Shown here: positions 53,374 to 61,035 of the stretch, one piece after another
How positions within the stretch are numbered: position 1 is the first letter of the stretch
Layout of the letters: each line of letters opens with the position of its first letter
From: an uncultured Ruminococcus sp.
Lineage (GTDB): Bacteria; Bacillota; Clostridia; Oscillospirales; Acutalibacteraceae
Direction: 5' to 3'
Length of the DNA: 64,000 nt
NCBI GenBank assembly: GCA_904393835.1
Contig: CAJFNC010000002.1
Span: 99,639-163,638 of the forward strand
Position numbers and translations under genes: made by a program
The notes under the pieces: generated by a model
The model's input: only the letters and a program-made list of their open reading frames with translations
What the model was told of the DNA's origin: nothing
The model's database searches: none

Positions 53374-53461
53374 TTTTATTGTGTTAATCGAAAAATAAAA
53401 ACCGCACCGAAAACCTTAAAAATGGCTTTCCAATGCGGTTTTTGAGGTGGTCGAGGTGACA
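53374..53461 (+). repeat. Direct repeat A: copy of the tRNA-Pro 3' end and its terminator
   Basis: These 88 bp match 53875-53962 at all but one position. They include the tRNA-Pro terminator hairpin and the last 13 tRNA positions (TGGTCGAGGTGAC on this strand), but no tRNA body follows. Weaker similarity extends about 20 bp further left. Confidence 0.9.
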
Positions 53462-53605
53462 TACATTTATCTTTTATAAAATGCATACCTCGCTTGTTGC
53501 GGCGTGTTTGGTGAGCGAACAGTCATCTGCGCTCTCGCTAAAAACGCCATACAATGGCGTTTTCTTAACGCTCGCCTTCAAGTCCTGTATTTATAATAAA
53601 AATAA

Positions 53606-53698
53606 GGTACCCAAACGGATACCTCAGACCACAATAACGGCTATGCAGGTGCGTTCGGCAATTCAATCGACCGGGTGCAGATTGTACTGGCAAAGTAA
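53606..53698 (+). pseudogene. C-terminal fragment of a lost protein
   Basis: Thirty codons after an in-frame stop read GTQTDTSDHNNGYAG followed by AFGNSIDRVQIVLAK and a stop. The AGxxGxSxxxVxIxL pattern recalls the ends of secreted clostridial repeat-domain proteins, but that is a weak resemblance. No start codon or upstream frame exists, so this is a remnant. Confidence 0.4.
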
Positions 53699-53748
53699 AC
53701 TTGAATTAAAACCATTTTAAATCAAACACATAATTGCAAAATAGCGTT

Positions 53749-53788
53749 CCCCGAAGCAGTCAGTCAAGATTGTTTCGGGGGTGTTTTT
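53749..53788 (+). terminator. Hairpin with T-run inside the decayed region
   Basis: CCCCGAA and TTCGGGG pair across 18 nt, followed by GTGTTTTTGTTT. It may have ended a transcript of the lost element. Confidence 0.6.
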
Positions 53789-53874
53789 GTTTGTTAGCAG
53801 ATATAAAGATTTAGTATTCTTTTTGCCATGCATTTGCAATGCATTTTTAGTGTTTTGCATTGTATTTTGATGTA

Positions 53875-53962
53875 TTTTATTGTGTTAAACGAAAAATAAA
53901 AACCGCACCGAAAACCTTAAAAATGGCTTTCCAATGCGGTTTTTGAGGTGGTCGAGGTGACA
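53875..53962 (+). repeat. Direct repeat B: native tRNA-Pro 3' end and terminator
   Basis: The second member of the 88-bp pair. It overlaps the 3' end of the intact tRNA-Pro gene (minus strand), so this copy is the original or att-proximal one. Confidence 0.9.
53892..53944 (-). terminator. Terminator of tRNA-Pro(TGG)
   Basis: On the minus strand AAAAACCGCA and TGCGGTTTTT enclose an inner GGAAAGCC/GGTTTTC hairpin and are followed by ATTTTT. An identical copy lies in direct repeat A. Confidence 0.8.
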
Positions 53963-54025
53963 GGACTTGAACCTGCGGCATCTTGGTCCCAAACCAAGCA
54001 CTCTACCAAACTGAGCTACACCTCG
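53949..54025 (-). tRNA. tRNA-Pro (anticodon TGG)
   Basis: A 77-nt cloverleaf with encoded CCA. The acceptor stem is CGAGGTG/CACCTCG with discriminator A. The anticodon arm CTTGG-TTTGGGA-CCAAG gives TGG. The T arm reads CAGGTTCAAGTCCTG. Confidence 0.97.
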
Positions 54026-54108
54026 TTAAGGCTGTTTTTCAACAGCTTTTATATTATATATGAAACCTTTTTGATTGTCAACTGTTTTGTTTCAAAGCTT
54101 TGTTTTTA

Positions 54109-54218
54109 TCAAAGCCGGCAGCACATTGCGCAGCAAATTCAGGTGGCTTGTATCCCGCCGATGAATTTTGATAACGGACGCTGCCTATAAAGGCGGGGAC
54201 ATTATCCGGTTTGTTATA
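54109..54218 (+). repeat. Dispersed structured repeat, copy 2 (110 bp)
   Basis: Starts TCAAAGCCGGCAGC and ends GGTTTGTTATA. It is aligned with 31152-31266 with about 17 substitutions and a few small gaps. The hairpins AAATTCA..TGAATTT with GGTGG/CCGCC, and CTGC/GCGG, are kept. Its right end contains the stop codon of the HAD gene. Confidence 0.75.
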
Positions 54219-54864
54219 TCAGCGACAACTTTAAATAAATATCAGCAGGAGTATCAAAGCATGTTACACACCGATATTTTTCTGCCTCTTCACGGGTTTT
54301 AAATCCCCAGCCGTAAAGTGCCGCTGCAAAGTCCATTCCCACTATTTGCGCTCCCTCTGCGTCAACGTCGCTGTCACCTATCAAAATACTGTCCTCAACC
54401 GACATACCTGTAAGGTTGCATGCTTTAAGCAACAAGTCGCTTTTGTCGAGATTTGTGTTTACGTCGGTTGCACATACAGCGTCAAACATATCGCCAAGGT
54501 TGTAAACATCAAGCATATCGGTTGTAAACATATGATGCTTTTGCGTTGCAATGGCAAGTTTACAACCGCTTTTTTTAAGTTCCTGCAATGTCTGAGTAAT
54601 TCCGTCATAAAGCGTAAACATCTCTTTACCCTTTTGAGAATAAAGCTTGCTGTAGTTGTTTGCGGCATATTCAATTTCATCGTCTTTCATATTATAGAGC
54701 TTTTTAAAGCCCTCTTCAAGCGGTACACCGATAATGCCGTAAAGCGCATCGTGGTCAACGGGAGAATAACCCATTGATGATGCTGTTGTATTAAAACAAT
54801 AAAGTATACCCGGCGAAGTATCGGCAATTGTACCATCAAAGCCAAATATAACTAATTTTTTCAT
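54214..54864 (-). CDS. HAD-family phosphatase homologue lacking the nucleophile
   Basis: A 216-residue phosphoglycolate-phosphatase-like HAD protein with an all-helical cap. Motif I reads VIFGFDGTIADT: the first Asp of DxDGT is Gly8 (codon GGC), while Asp10 is kept. Motif II is in LAIATQK, the motif III Lys in NLDKSDLL and motif IV in ILIGDSDVDAEGA. Without the Asp nucleophile normal phosphotransfer should not occur, so it is either inactive or binds without catalysis. The frame is otherwise intact. The stop codon lies within a dispersed repeat. Confidence 0.88.
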   Translation of the reverse strand: MKKLVIFGFDGTIADTSPGILYCFNTTASSMGYSPVDHDALYGIIGVPLEEGFKKLYNMKDDEIEYAANNYSKLYSQKGKEMFTLYDGITQTLQELKKSGCKLAIATQKHHMFTTDMLDVYNLGDMFDAVCATDVNTNLDKSDLLLKACNLTGMSVEDSILIGDSDVDAEGAQIVGMDFAAALYGWGFKTREEAEKYRCVTCFDTPADIYLKLSLI

Positions 54865-55221
54865 AAAACACCCCGTAGATAAAACACAATGCTGATTAAA
54901 AACATCTACTTATTCATTATTTTTCTCATTATACCACTTTAAACCAATAAATACAATAGATTTTACTAAAATAGCTCACCAAAAAATCGCGCTTTAATAA
55001 AAATGCAATTGACAGTGCAGCTTTTTTTTGATATAATCTAAGAGCGCTGTTACATTAATATCATAATATGAAAACAACTCAGCGGGTGTGTAACGGTTTG
55101 CTTAACAAAAATAAATTTGCTAAAAACGGTTTATCCGTTTTTAATATACGCGGATTAAGCGATGAGCTCCGCCTCGGTTCTATTCTCTCAACCGTGTAAA
55201 AATTCAGAGAGAAACTTATAG
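54865..55221. other. Intergenic region and long tRNA-Leu leader
   Basis: It holds the promoter at 55009-55037 and a leader of about 180 nt before tRNA-Leu. The leader contains AAAAACGG/CCGTTTTT (55122-55142), GCGGA/TCCGC and CGGTT/AACCG hairpins. An open frame of 43 codons (55068-55199) lacks a ribosome site. Confidence 0.5.
55009..55037 (+). promoter_or_regulatory. Consensus promoter upstream of tRNA-Leu
   Basis: TTGACA (55009-55014), a 17-bp spacer and TATAAT (55032-55037) are a perfect vegetative match. The tRNA starts about 180 bp later, which is unusually far. Confidence 0.85.
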
Positions 55222-55308
55222 GCAGGTATGGCGGAATTGGCAGACGCGCATGGTTCAGGTCCATGTGAAAGCAATTTCATGCAGGTTCAAGTCCTGTTAC
55301 CTGCACCA
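55222..55308 (+). tRNA. tRNA-Leu (anticodon CAG)
   Basis: An 87-nt class II tRNA with a long variable arm. The acceptor is GCAGGTA/TACCTGC, the anticodon arm CATGG-TTCAGGT-CCATG gives CAG, and CCA is encoded. Confidence 0.97.
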
Positions 55309-55348
55309 AGCAGTCACGGATGAATATTCATCTGTGACTGCTTAATTT
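55309..55348 (+). terminator. Terminator after tRNA-Leu
   Basis: AGCAGTCACGGATGA and TCATCTGTGACTGCT form a stem of about 14 bp directly after the CCA, followed by TAATTTAT. Confidence 0.85.
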
Positions 55349-55370
55349 ATATAAAAAAGTAGGAGTTTCA

Positions 55371-55726
55371 ATGAGTACATTGAGAACAGACAGACTTGTG
55401 TTACGCCCATTTAGAGAGGGTGATGCCGAGATGATGTACCGCAACCGGACAAGTGATGAAAATGTTGCAAAATACTGTCACCGGCACAAACATCAGAATT
55501 TAGATTCCACAGTTTGGCTTTTGAACATGTATATTGATGAAGCTGCCTCGGTTTTGAATATCGCCGGGCAATAACCGAAAAAAGAAACGATGAGCCTATA
55601 GGAGCAATTGATGTTGTAAAAATCACAGATAATAATAAAACTGCTGAAGTCGGTTATGATAAAACAATTGCCAAATGGGGTTCTGATGTACTTTGTGATG
55701 TTAAGTTTTATGAACTGATAAAATAA
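55371..55726 (+). pseudogene. GNAT-family acetyltransferase remnant (frameshift and truncation)
   Basis: The first frame reads MSTLRTDRLVLRPFREGDAE and on to LNMYIDEAASV, the N-terminal part of a RimJ-like GNAT. At about 55550 (run of T) the frame shifts to EYRRAITEKRNDEPIGAIDV and VVKITDNNKTAEVGYDK, the next GNAT strands. After KWG the acetyl-CoA-binding region is missing and only DVLCDVKFYELIK remains before the stop. At least two lesions, so it is not functional. Confidence 0.85.
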
Positions 55727-55732
55727 AAATAT

Positions 55733-55773
55733 GGCATACACACTTTTCTCGCAGTCGGTGTGTATGCCTTTTT
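55733..55773 (+). terminator. Terminator after the GNAT remnant
   Basis: GGCATACACAC and GTGTGTATGCC form an 11-bp perfect stem followed by TTTTT. It remains intact although the gene has decayed. Confidence 0.9.
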
Positions 55774-55959
55774 ACTTAATAAAACGCTATTTTGTTTTAT
55801 TTTAAATAACTTTTAAGCGTGGTTAATAATTTAGCCTTTACAATCCATTCAACAAAGGTTAAAAGCCGCGCCGCAACGATGCTTTATGGGCTGCTTTTAG
55901 TTTTTTGCGAGGCAAAAGTTGGTAATATTATTCATACGTTGATAAGCAAACACAAAGCA

Positions 55960-56661
55960 TTACTCAACTTTTACCATTCTGTATCCGACGCCGATATGAG
56001 TTTGAATATACTGCGGAGAACCGGGCTCGGACTCAATTTTCTTCCGAAGCGTTGCCATAAACACTCTCAGTGAAGCAACGTCGTTTTCCCAACTGCTGCC
56101 CCATATTTTTTGAGTGATATATGTGTGAGTCAGCACCTTTCCCACATTTTTCGCCATAAGGCAAAGAAGTTTATATTCAATTGGCGTCAGATGTAATTCA
56201 TTTTCACCTATATAGGCGCAGCCTGAGGCAAAATCGATTTTGAGCCTGCCGTTGGTGAATACAGAGTTACTCGACGCTGATCCTGTTTGCATAAAGTAAA
56301 GACGTCGCTGAGTTACACGCAGCCTTGCGAGCAGCTCTTCTACTGAAAAAGGCTTTGTAAGATAATCATCTGCACCGGAGTCAAGCGCCTCAATTTTATC
56401 GTTATCCTCACTCCTTGCGCTGATAACTATAATCGGCATATTCGACCAAGTGCGGATACGCTTGATAACCTCAACACCGTCAATATCCGGCAAGCCTAAA
56501 TCAAGCAGCACAATGTCGGGATTGTGAGATGAAGCTTCCATAATGGCGCTTTCGCCGTTTGGAGCAATTATATATTTGTAATCGTGTGCTTTAAGGGTAG
56601 TTGTAATAAGATTACGAATAGGGGCGTCATCCTCTACAACAAGTATTAAAACTTTATTCAT
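55960..56661 (-). CDS. kdpE: KdpE-like response regulator
   Basis: A 233-residue OmpR-family regulator. The receiver has VEDDAP, the phospho-acceptor Asp in IVLLDLGLPDIDGVEV, IVISARSED and the YLTKPFSVEELLARL segment. The winged helix has HLTPIEYKLLCLMAKNVGKV and the terminal THIGVGYRMVKVE, typical of KdpE. It overlaps the kinase gene by 8 bp. No kdpABC pump is in the window, so it probably regulates the ktr genes at the head of its own operon. Confidence 0.92.
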   Translation of the reverse strand: MNKVLILVVEDDAPIRNLITTTLKAHDYKYIIAPNGESAIMEASSHNPDIVLLDLGLPDIDGVEVIKRIRTWSNMPIIVISARSEDNDKIEALDSGADDYLTKPFSVEELLARLRVTQRRLYFMQTGSASSNSVFTNGRLKIDFASGCAYIGENELHLTPIEYKLLCLMAKNVGKVLTHTYITQKIWGSSWENDVASLRVFMATLRKKIESEPGSPQYIQTHIGVGYRMVKVE

Positions 56662-58645
56662 TGATGTTTACCTCCCCTGACGGTAAAGAAAAAGTAAAAA
56701 CAGCTCCGTGAGGTATATTATCAGTCAGTGTAATTTCACTGCCGTGAGCATTTATAATTGATTTGCAGAGTGACAAGCCCAGACCGAGGCTGCGGCGACT
56801 GTCAGCAATTTTGTTATCACCTGTAAAGAACATTTCAAAAACTCTGGGTTTTATGCGGTCGGGTATGCCTGCGCCGTTATCTGCAATGCTAACCAAAACG
56901 GAGTTGTCTTTTTTCTCTGCCGTTATTTTTATTTCAGATCCCGCAGGAGTATATTTTATTGCGTTGTCCACAATATTAATAATTACTTGAATAATTAGTT
57001 TTGCATCCATACGGGCAAGCAAAAGTTCGTCTTTGCACTCAACAGATATAATATGTTCGTTGCGCTTTCGGTTGATATGTTGCATTGCTTCCTCGATGAC
57101 CTCATCCATAAGCTGAACCGACATATTAAAGTTCATCCTGTTTTCTTCTATTCGAGTAACGGACAGCAGATTTTCAACAAGGCTGATAAGCCACTGCGAA
57201 TCGTCAAAAATATCGGTAAACATTTGCATTTTTGTTTGATAATCAAGCTTATCATAGTTTGAAATAAGATTACTTGCATTTCCTGAAATAGAGGTCAGAG
57301 GTGTGCGCAAATCATGTGAAATCGCTCGCAGCAGATTTGCGCGAAGCTGTTCATTTTTGGCACGTACTGCCGCAAGCTCCTTTTCTTTTGCATTGCGGCT
57401 GTTTTCTATTGCCAACGCGCATTCGCCGAGTATAGACAACAACACGCTGTTTTCAAAGGTGTCAAGAGGTTTGCCGTTAATATGTATGCCGACAACACCG
57501 TAAACTTTATTGTTTAGACGGATAGCAAGATACATACATTTTGTTTCATTTAATATATCCGTAGCAGCACCGGCACGTTTTTTATTTTTCAGCACCCATT
57601 CGGCAGTGCTTTTCTCTTTATCAGAGAAAAAAATATCATTCTTAGCGTCGGGGGTTACAGTAAACAAGTAACCTTTAGCGAGCTTTCCGTTCGTTTCGGG
57701 GTATGCTATAACATCACGGTCAAGCAGTTTCATAAGCTGACTTGCCGTGACATTTATGATATCATTATCATCTTGCGCCTTTTGAAGCAGTTGATTTGTA
57801 TCAAACAACATTTTGGTTCGAAACGCTGCCTGAGCCGACAGCTTTGCATGATCTTTAAGTTTTGAAGCAAGTGTGCCTGTTATAATTGATGCCGCAAACA
57901 TTATGATAAAGGTTACGGGATAGCCTGAATCATAAGCGTGAAAGGTCAGTCTTGGCTCGGTAAGGAAAAAATTAAACAGTGAAACACTGAGAAATGAGCT
58001 TATAAAGCTGCAGGCATATCCTCTTGTGAAAAGTGAAGTCAGCAAAACTCCGAGAATATATACAGTAATAATATTTGCTTCGGTAAAACCAAACTCAGAG
58101 AACGCGATTCCGATTAACGTTACAATTGCAAGAATAACGGCGGTTATCAACAGGTCTTTGGGGTAAGGTATAAGGTGCTTTACCCAAAATTTTTTCTTTA
58201 CGGTATATTTATTATCCGCCGAAGAGTCGGGTATGATGTGGATATCCAAATTAGGTGCAGCTTCAATCAGTTTTTCAATAAGCAAAGGCTTGCTCCAAAA
58301 ATGTCGGCGCTTTATATTATTTCTGCCGATTACAACTTTGGTTACACCCGAAAGCCGCGCGAACTCTGCAATTTGATAAGAAACATCTTCGCCGTAAACG
58401 GTAACAATGTCGGCACCTAACTGTTCGGCGAGACGAATATGGTTTTGGAGTCGTTTTTTATCGGTTTCGCTCATTTTTTGAGATGCGGAAGTCTGAACAT
58501 AGAGTGCCGTAAAACTGCCGCCGAAAGCGGTAGCCATTTTTGCGGCTGTACGCACAATTTTAGCATTTGAGGGCGAAGACGAAAGACATACAAGGGTATG
58601 CTCACAGGTTTTTTCATTACTAAACTGTTTTTCTTTATCCGTCAT
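56654..58645 (-). CDS. Short KdpD-like sensor kinase (no N-terminal KdpD domain)
   Basis: About 663 residues against roughly 900 in standard KdpD. It begins directly with a universal-stress-protein domain (HTLVCLSSSPSNAKIVRTAA, KVVIGRNN). The four-helix DUF4118 membrane domain (about 170-260), a GAF domain (about 290-420) and a kinase follow, with His in LLRAISHDLRTPLTSISGNA and the ATPase motifs NIVDNAIKYTP and RRSLGLGLSLCKSI. The ATP-binding KdpD domain is absent. ATG 58645 is chosen with AAGGCGG just upstream. Confidence 0.9.
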   Translation of the reverse strand: MTDKEKQFSNEKTCEHTLVCLSSSPSNAKIVRTAAKMATAFGGSFTALYVQTSASQKMSETDKKRLQNHIRLAEQLGADIVTVYGEDVSYQIAEFARLSGVTKVVIGRNNIKRRHFWSKPLLIEKLIEAAPNLDIHIIPDSSADNKYTVKKKFWVKHLIPYPKDLLITAVILAIVTLIGIAFSEFGFTEANIITVYILGVLLTSLFTRGYACSFISSFLSVSLFNFFLTEPRLTFHAYDSGYPVTFIIMFAASIITGTLASKLKDHAKLSAQAAFRTKMLFDTNQLLQKAQDDNDIINVTASQLMKLLDRDVIAYPETNGKLAKGYLFTVTPDAKNDIFFSDKEKSTAEWVLKNKKRAGAATDILNETKCMYLAIRLNNKVYGVVGIHINGKPLDTFENSVLLSILGECALAIENSRNAKEKELAAVRAKNEQLRANLLRAISHDLRTPLTSISGNASNLISNYDKLDYQTKMQMFTDIFDDSQWLISLVENLLSVTRIEENRMNFNMSVQLMDEVIEEAMQHINRKRNEHIISVECKDELLLARMDAKLIIQVIINIVDNAIKYTPAGSEIKITAEKKDNSVLVSIADNGAGIPDRIKPRVFEMFFTGDNKIADSRRSLGLGLSLCKSIINAHGSEITLTDNIPHGAVFTFSLPSGEVNINE

Positions 58646-58750
58646 CATCACCGCCTTATATTTTTTACAGTTTATTATACTATAGATTTAGGAAATAATC
58701 TACTGCTTGAGTCGGCTCGATGTTCAATATTATTTATTAATTTTGCTAAT

Positions 58751-59002
58751 TTATTGTATGTCGGTGTTGTCGTAAAGCATAATTTGAGCGCTTTTATGTT
58801 TGGAGCGAAAACGGAGAACCTCCTCGATGATTTCTTCATCTGACAGTTCTTCCGTGAGCATAACGCAAGAAGGCTCCTGCATTTCCGGTTCTTTTTGAAT
58901 CGACTTGCGATTCTCTTCAAGAAATTTGTCAAGTTTTCCCACTAAAAAGAATCCGCAAACAAATACGCCAAGCATTACAATTATGAGTATAGCCTCTTTC
59001 AT
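58751..59002 (-). CDS. 83-residue membrane-anchored protein in the K+ operon
   Basis: One N-terminal transmembrane helix (about 4-24), then an acidic cytoplasmic or outer tail (EELSDEEIIEEVLRFRSK) ending YDNTDIQ. AAGGTGGTGAG precedes the ATG. It sits between the ktrA-like and kdpD-like genes with short gaps (33 and 105 bp) in the same direction. I do not recognise a family. The position suggests an accessory or signalling partner of the potassium system. Confidence 0.72.
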   Translation of the reverse strand: MKEAILIIVMLGVFVCGFFLVGKLDKFLEENRKSIQKEPEMQEPSCVMLTEELSDEEIIEEVLRFRSKHKSAQIMLYDNTDIQ

Positions 59003-59035
59003 TTATGCTCACCACCTTAAAAGTTTCAGTATATG

Positions 59036-59683
59036 TTATATGTGAAAACACTTTTGCAGTGCTTTATATTCGCCGAGTACAAGCATTGTCTTATCCGCTG
59101 TCAGAACGGTATTTGGAGTTACCGATGCGTTGATTTTTCCGTTCTGCTTTACCGCCATAATGTTGATATTATATTTTTTTCTTATGTCGATTTGTCCTAC
59201 GCTCATACCTATCCAAGATTTCGGTACAGATACCTCAAAAATAGCATTCGTTTGGTCAAGCTCAATATAGTCAAGAATATGGTCGGAACTGTATCGTATA
59301 GCCGCCCATCTTGCTACCTGCTTTTCAGGATACACCACTTCATCCGCGCCGTTGCGTAAAAGTAACTTTGCCTGACCGTCACGCTCGGCACGCGAAACTA
59401 CAAGCTTTGCCCCGAGCTCTTTTAAAAGACAGGTGGTTTCAAGCGAGCTTTGAAAATCGTTGCCGATTGCTACGATACAAACATCATAATTATTAATACC
59501 CAAGGAAGTTAAAAATTCCTCATTGGTACTGTCGCCTATTTGTGCGTTGGTGACAAGGGGCAGAATATCATTTACCCTTTCTTCGTTATGGTCAACAGCC
59601 ATTACCTGACGACCGAGTTTGTTAAGCTGAATGGCAATGTGTTTACCGAATCTTCCGAGTCCTATAAGTAAAATAGATTTCAT
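59036..59683 (-). CDS. KtrA/TrkA-type K+ channel regulator
   Basis: A 215-residue single-RCK protein. RCK-N begins MKSILLIGLGRFGKHIAIQL, with the GxGxxG nucleotide site and a DHNEERV acidic turn. It has GDSTNEEFLTSLGI and the ARWAAIRYSSDHILDYIEL bridge. The TrkA-C domain ends at GEYKALQKCFHI. Single-RCK length matches KtrA rather than TrkA. It forms a ring that gates the KtrB-like subunit encoded 14 nt upstream in the operon. Confidence 0.93.
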   Translation of the reverse strand: MKSILLIGLGRFGKHIAIQLNKLGRQVMAVDHNEERVNDILPLVTNAQIGDSTNEEFLTSLGINNYDVCIVAIGNDFQSSLETTCLLKELGAKLVVSRAERDGQAKLLLRNGADEVVYPEKQVARWAAIRYSSDHILDYIELDQTNAIFEVSVPKSWIGMSVGQIDIRKKYNINIMAVKQNGKINASVTPNTVLTADKTMLVLGEYKALQKCFHI

Positions 59684-59697
59684 AAGTCTGTTCTCCT

Positions 59698-61035
59698 TTA
59701 ACCTACGGTTATTTTTTCTTGCGGTAATTTTGAAAGGTTTTTATTCTTTTCGGACAGCGCTGCATAAATAAGTGTCAATCCGCCGACTCTGCCGAGGAAC
59801 ATAAGGGCAATTAGTATGCCTTGAGATAACATACCGAGCTCCGGTGTGATGCCGAGCGTAAGACCGACAGTACCTACGGCAGATGCTGTTTCATACAGGC
59901 ATTCGCTGAGCGGTAAGCCCTCCGCTACGCTGATGATTACCGCACCGACGAAAAACAAGGTGACATACATCATCAAGACAGTAGCAGCGCTTTTGATAAC
60001 GCCGTTTTCAATCCTTCTTCCGAAGAACTGAGCGTCATTTTTTCGACGGAATGTGGCAAATGCGTTTGCGATAAGTACCGCAAAGGTTGTGGTTTTCATA
60101 CCGCCTGCGGTGGAGCCCGGTGATCCGCCGATAAGCATCAAAATAATCATAATTGCCTGACTTGCTCCGGTCATTGCCGAAAGATTTACCGTATTAAAAC
60201 CTGCGGTTCTCGGTGTGACAGACTGAAAGAAGGAACTCAGTATTCTTTCTCCGATAGGAAGGTTGGCAAAGTCACAGAAGAAAAAGAACAATGCAGGAAT
60301 GACAATCAGCAGTGCCGTTGTAACAATGATGACCTTGCTTTGCATACGGTAGCGTCTGATATGGTATTTATTGGTGCAGATGTCCTCCCAAGTGAGAAAA
60401 CCGATACCGCCCACTATTATCAAAAGCATTATGGTAATATTGATAACCGGATTGTTGACATAAGCCGTCAAAGACGGATAGAGCGAATCGGTACTGCCGA
60501 GTATATCAAAGCCGGCGTTGCAGAAAGCAGAAACGGAGTGAAAAAACGCCATCCATATCCCTTTTATTCCGAAGTCCTCGCAGAATACCGGCATCATAAC
60601 AAGCGCTCCGATCAGTTCAATAATGAAGGTTGCCTTCAGAATAAAGCCCGTCAACCGAACTATACCGCCCACCTTTGGTGCTGAAATGGCTTCCTGCATA
60701 GTGCTGCGCTGCATAAGAGATATTTTTCTGCCTGACAGTAACGCAAAGAATGCCGCTACCGTTACAACTCCCAGACCGCCGATCTGAATCAGAGTGATAA
60801 TAACCGCCTGACCGAACACAGACCAATATGTTCCGGTATCCTGCACGATCAGACCCGTTACACATACGGCAGAAGTAGAGGTGAACAAGGCTTCGTTAAA
60901 TGGTGTTACTGCTCCGCCTTTTGAGGACACGGGAAGCATTAAAAGTAACGCGCCGAATAGTATTACTCCCGCAAAGCCTAATATAATTATTTGAAAAGAA
61001 GTAATCCTTTTCTTTTTATGTATCAATTCCGCCAT
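59698..61035 (-). CDS. KtrB/TrkH-family K+ transporter
   Basis: A 445-residue membrane protein with four pore repeats: FTSTSAVCVTGLIVQDTG, SVSAFCNAGFDILGSTD, SVTPRTAGFNTVNLSAM and ETASAVGTVGLTLGITPEL. It has the intramembrane GGSPGSTAGGMKTTTFAVLI motif. The length is that of KtrB (TrkH is longer; compare the 482-residue paralogue at 51.7 kb). First gene of the five-gene minus-strand operon. AAAGGAG precedes the ATG. Confidence 0.93.
   Translation of the reverse strand: MAELIHKKKRITSFQIIILGFAGVILFGALLLMLPVSSKGGAVTPFNEALFTSTSAVCVTGLIVQDTGTYWSVFGQAVIITLIQIGGLGVVTVAAFFALLSGRKISLMQRSTMQEAISAPKVGGIVRLTGFILKATFIIELIGALVMMPVFCEDFGIKGIWMAFFHSVSAFCNAGFDILGSTDSLYPSLTAYVNNPVINITIMLLIIVGGIGFLTWEDICTNKYHIRRYRMQSKVIIVTTALLIVIPALFFFFCDFANLPIGERILSSFFQSVTPRTAGFNTVNLSAMTGASQAIMIILMLIGGSPGSTAGGMKTTTFAVLIANAFATFRRKNDAQFFGRRIENGVIKSAATVLMMYVTLFFVGAVIISVAEGLPLSECLYETASAVGTVGLTLGITPELGMLSQGILIALMFLGRVGGLTLIYAALSEKNKNLSKLPQEKITVG

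Larger units (their letters stand above)
53331..53948. other. Decayed region between trkH and tRNA-Pro
   Basis: Over 600 bp without an intact gene. It contains the two 88-bp direct copies listed below, a hairpin AAAACGCCAT/ATGGCGTTTT at 53549-53571, a gene-tail fragment at 53606-53698 and a terminator-like hairpin at 53749-53788. The layout suggests the scar of an element that used the tRNA 3' end. Confidence 0.55.

Noticed and set aside
53481..53720. 79-codon open frame beside the tRNA-Pro repeat
   Set aside because: It runs through hairpins and a different-frame gene tail, has no ribosome site, and looks like spurious translation of the decayed region.
53948..54190. 80-codon plus-strand frame over tRNA-Pro
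   Set aside because: Its first part is the reverse complement of the tRNA; such frames are common false calls.
55068..55199. 43-codon plus-strand frame in the tRNA-Leu leader
   Set aside because: No Shine-Dalgarno before the ATG, and the frame covers several RNA hairpins; noted only in the leader finding.
55079..55264. 61-codon minus-strand frame over the tRNA-Leu start
   Set aside because: Antisense to the tRNA and leader, with typical tRNA-shadow sequence.
55819..56073. 84-codon plus-strand frame before kdpE
   Set aside because: The second half is antisense to kdpE; the first half has no ribosome site.
48350..61035. Complete Kdp pump (kdpFABC) suspected from KdpD/KdpE
   Set aside because: No P-type ATPase or KdpA-like gene is present; the linked transporters are Trk and Ktr types.
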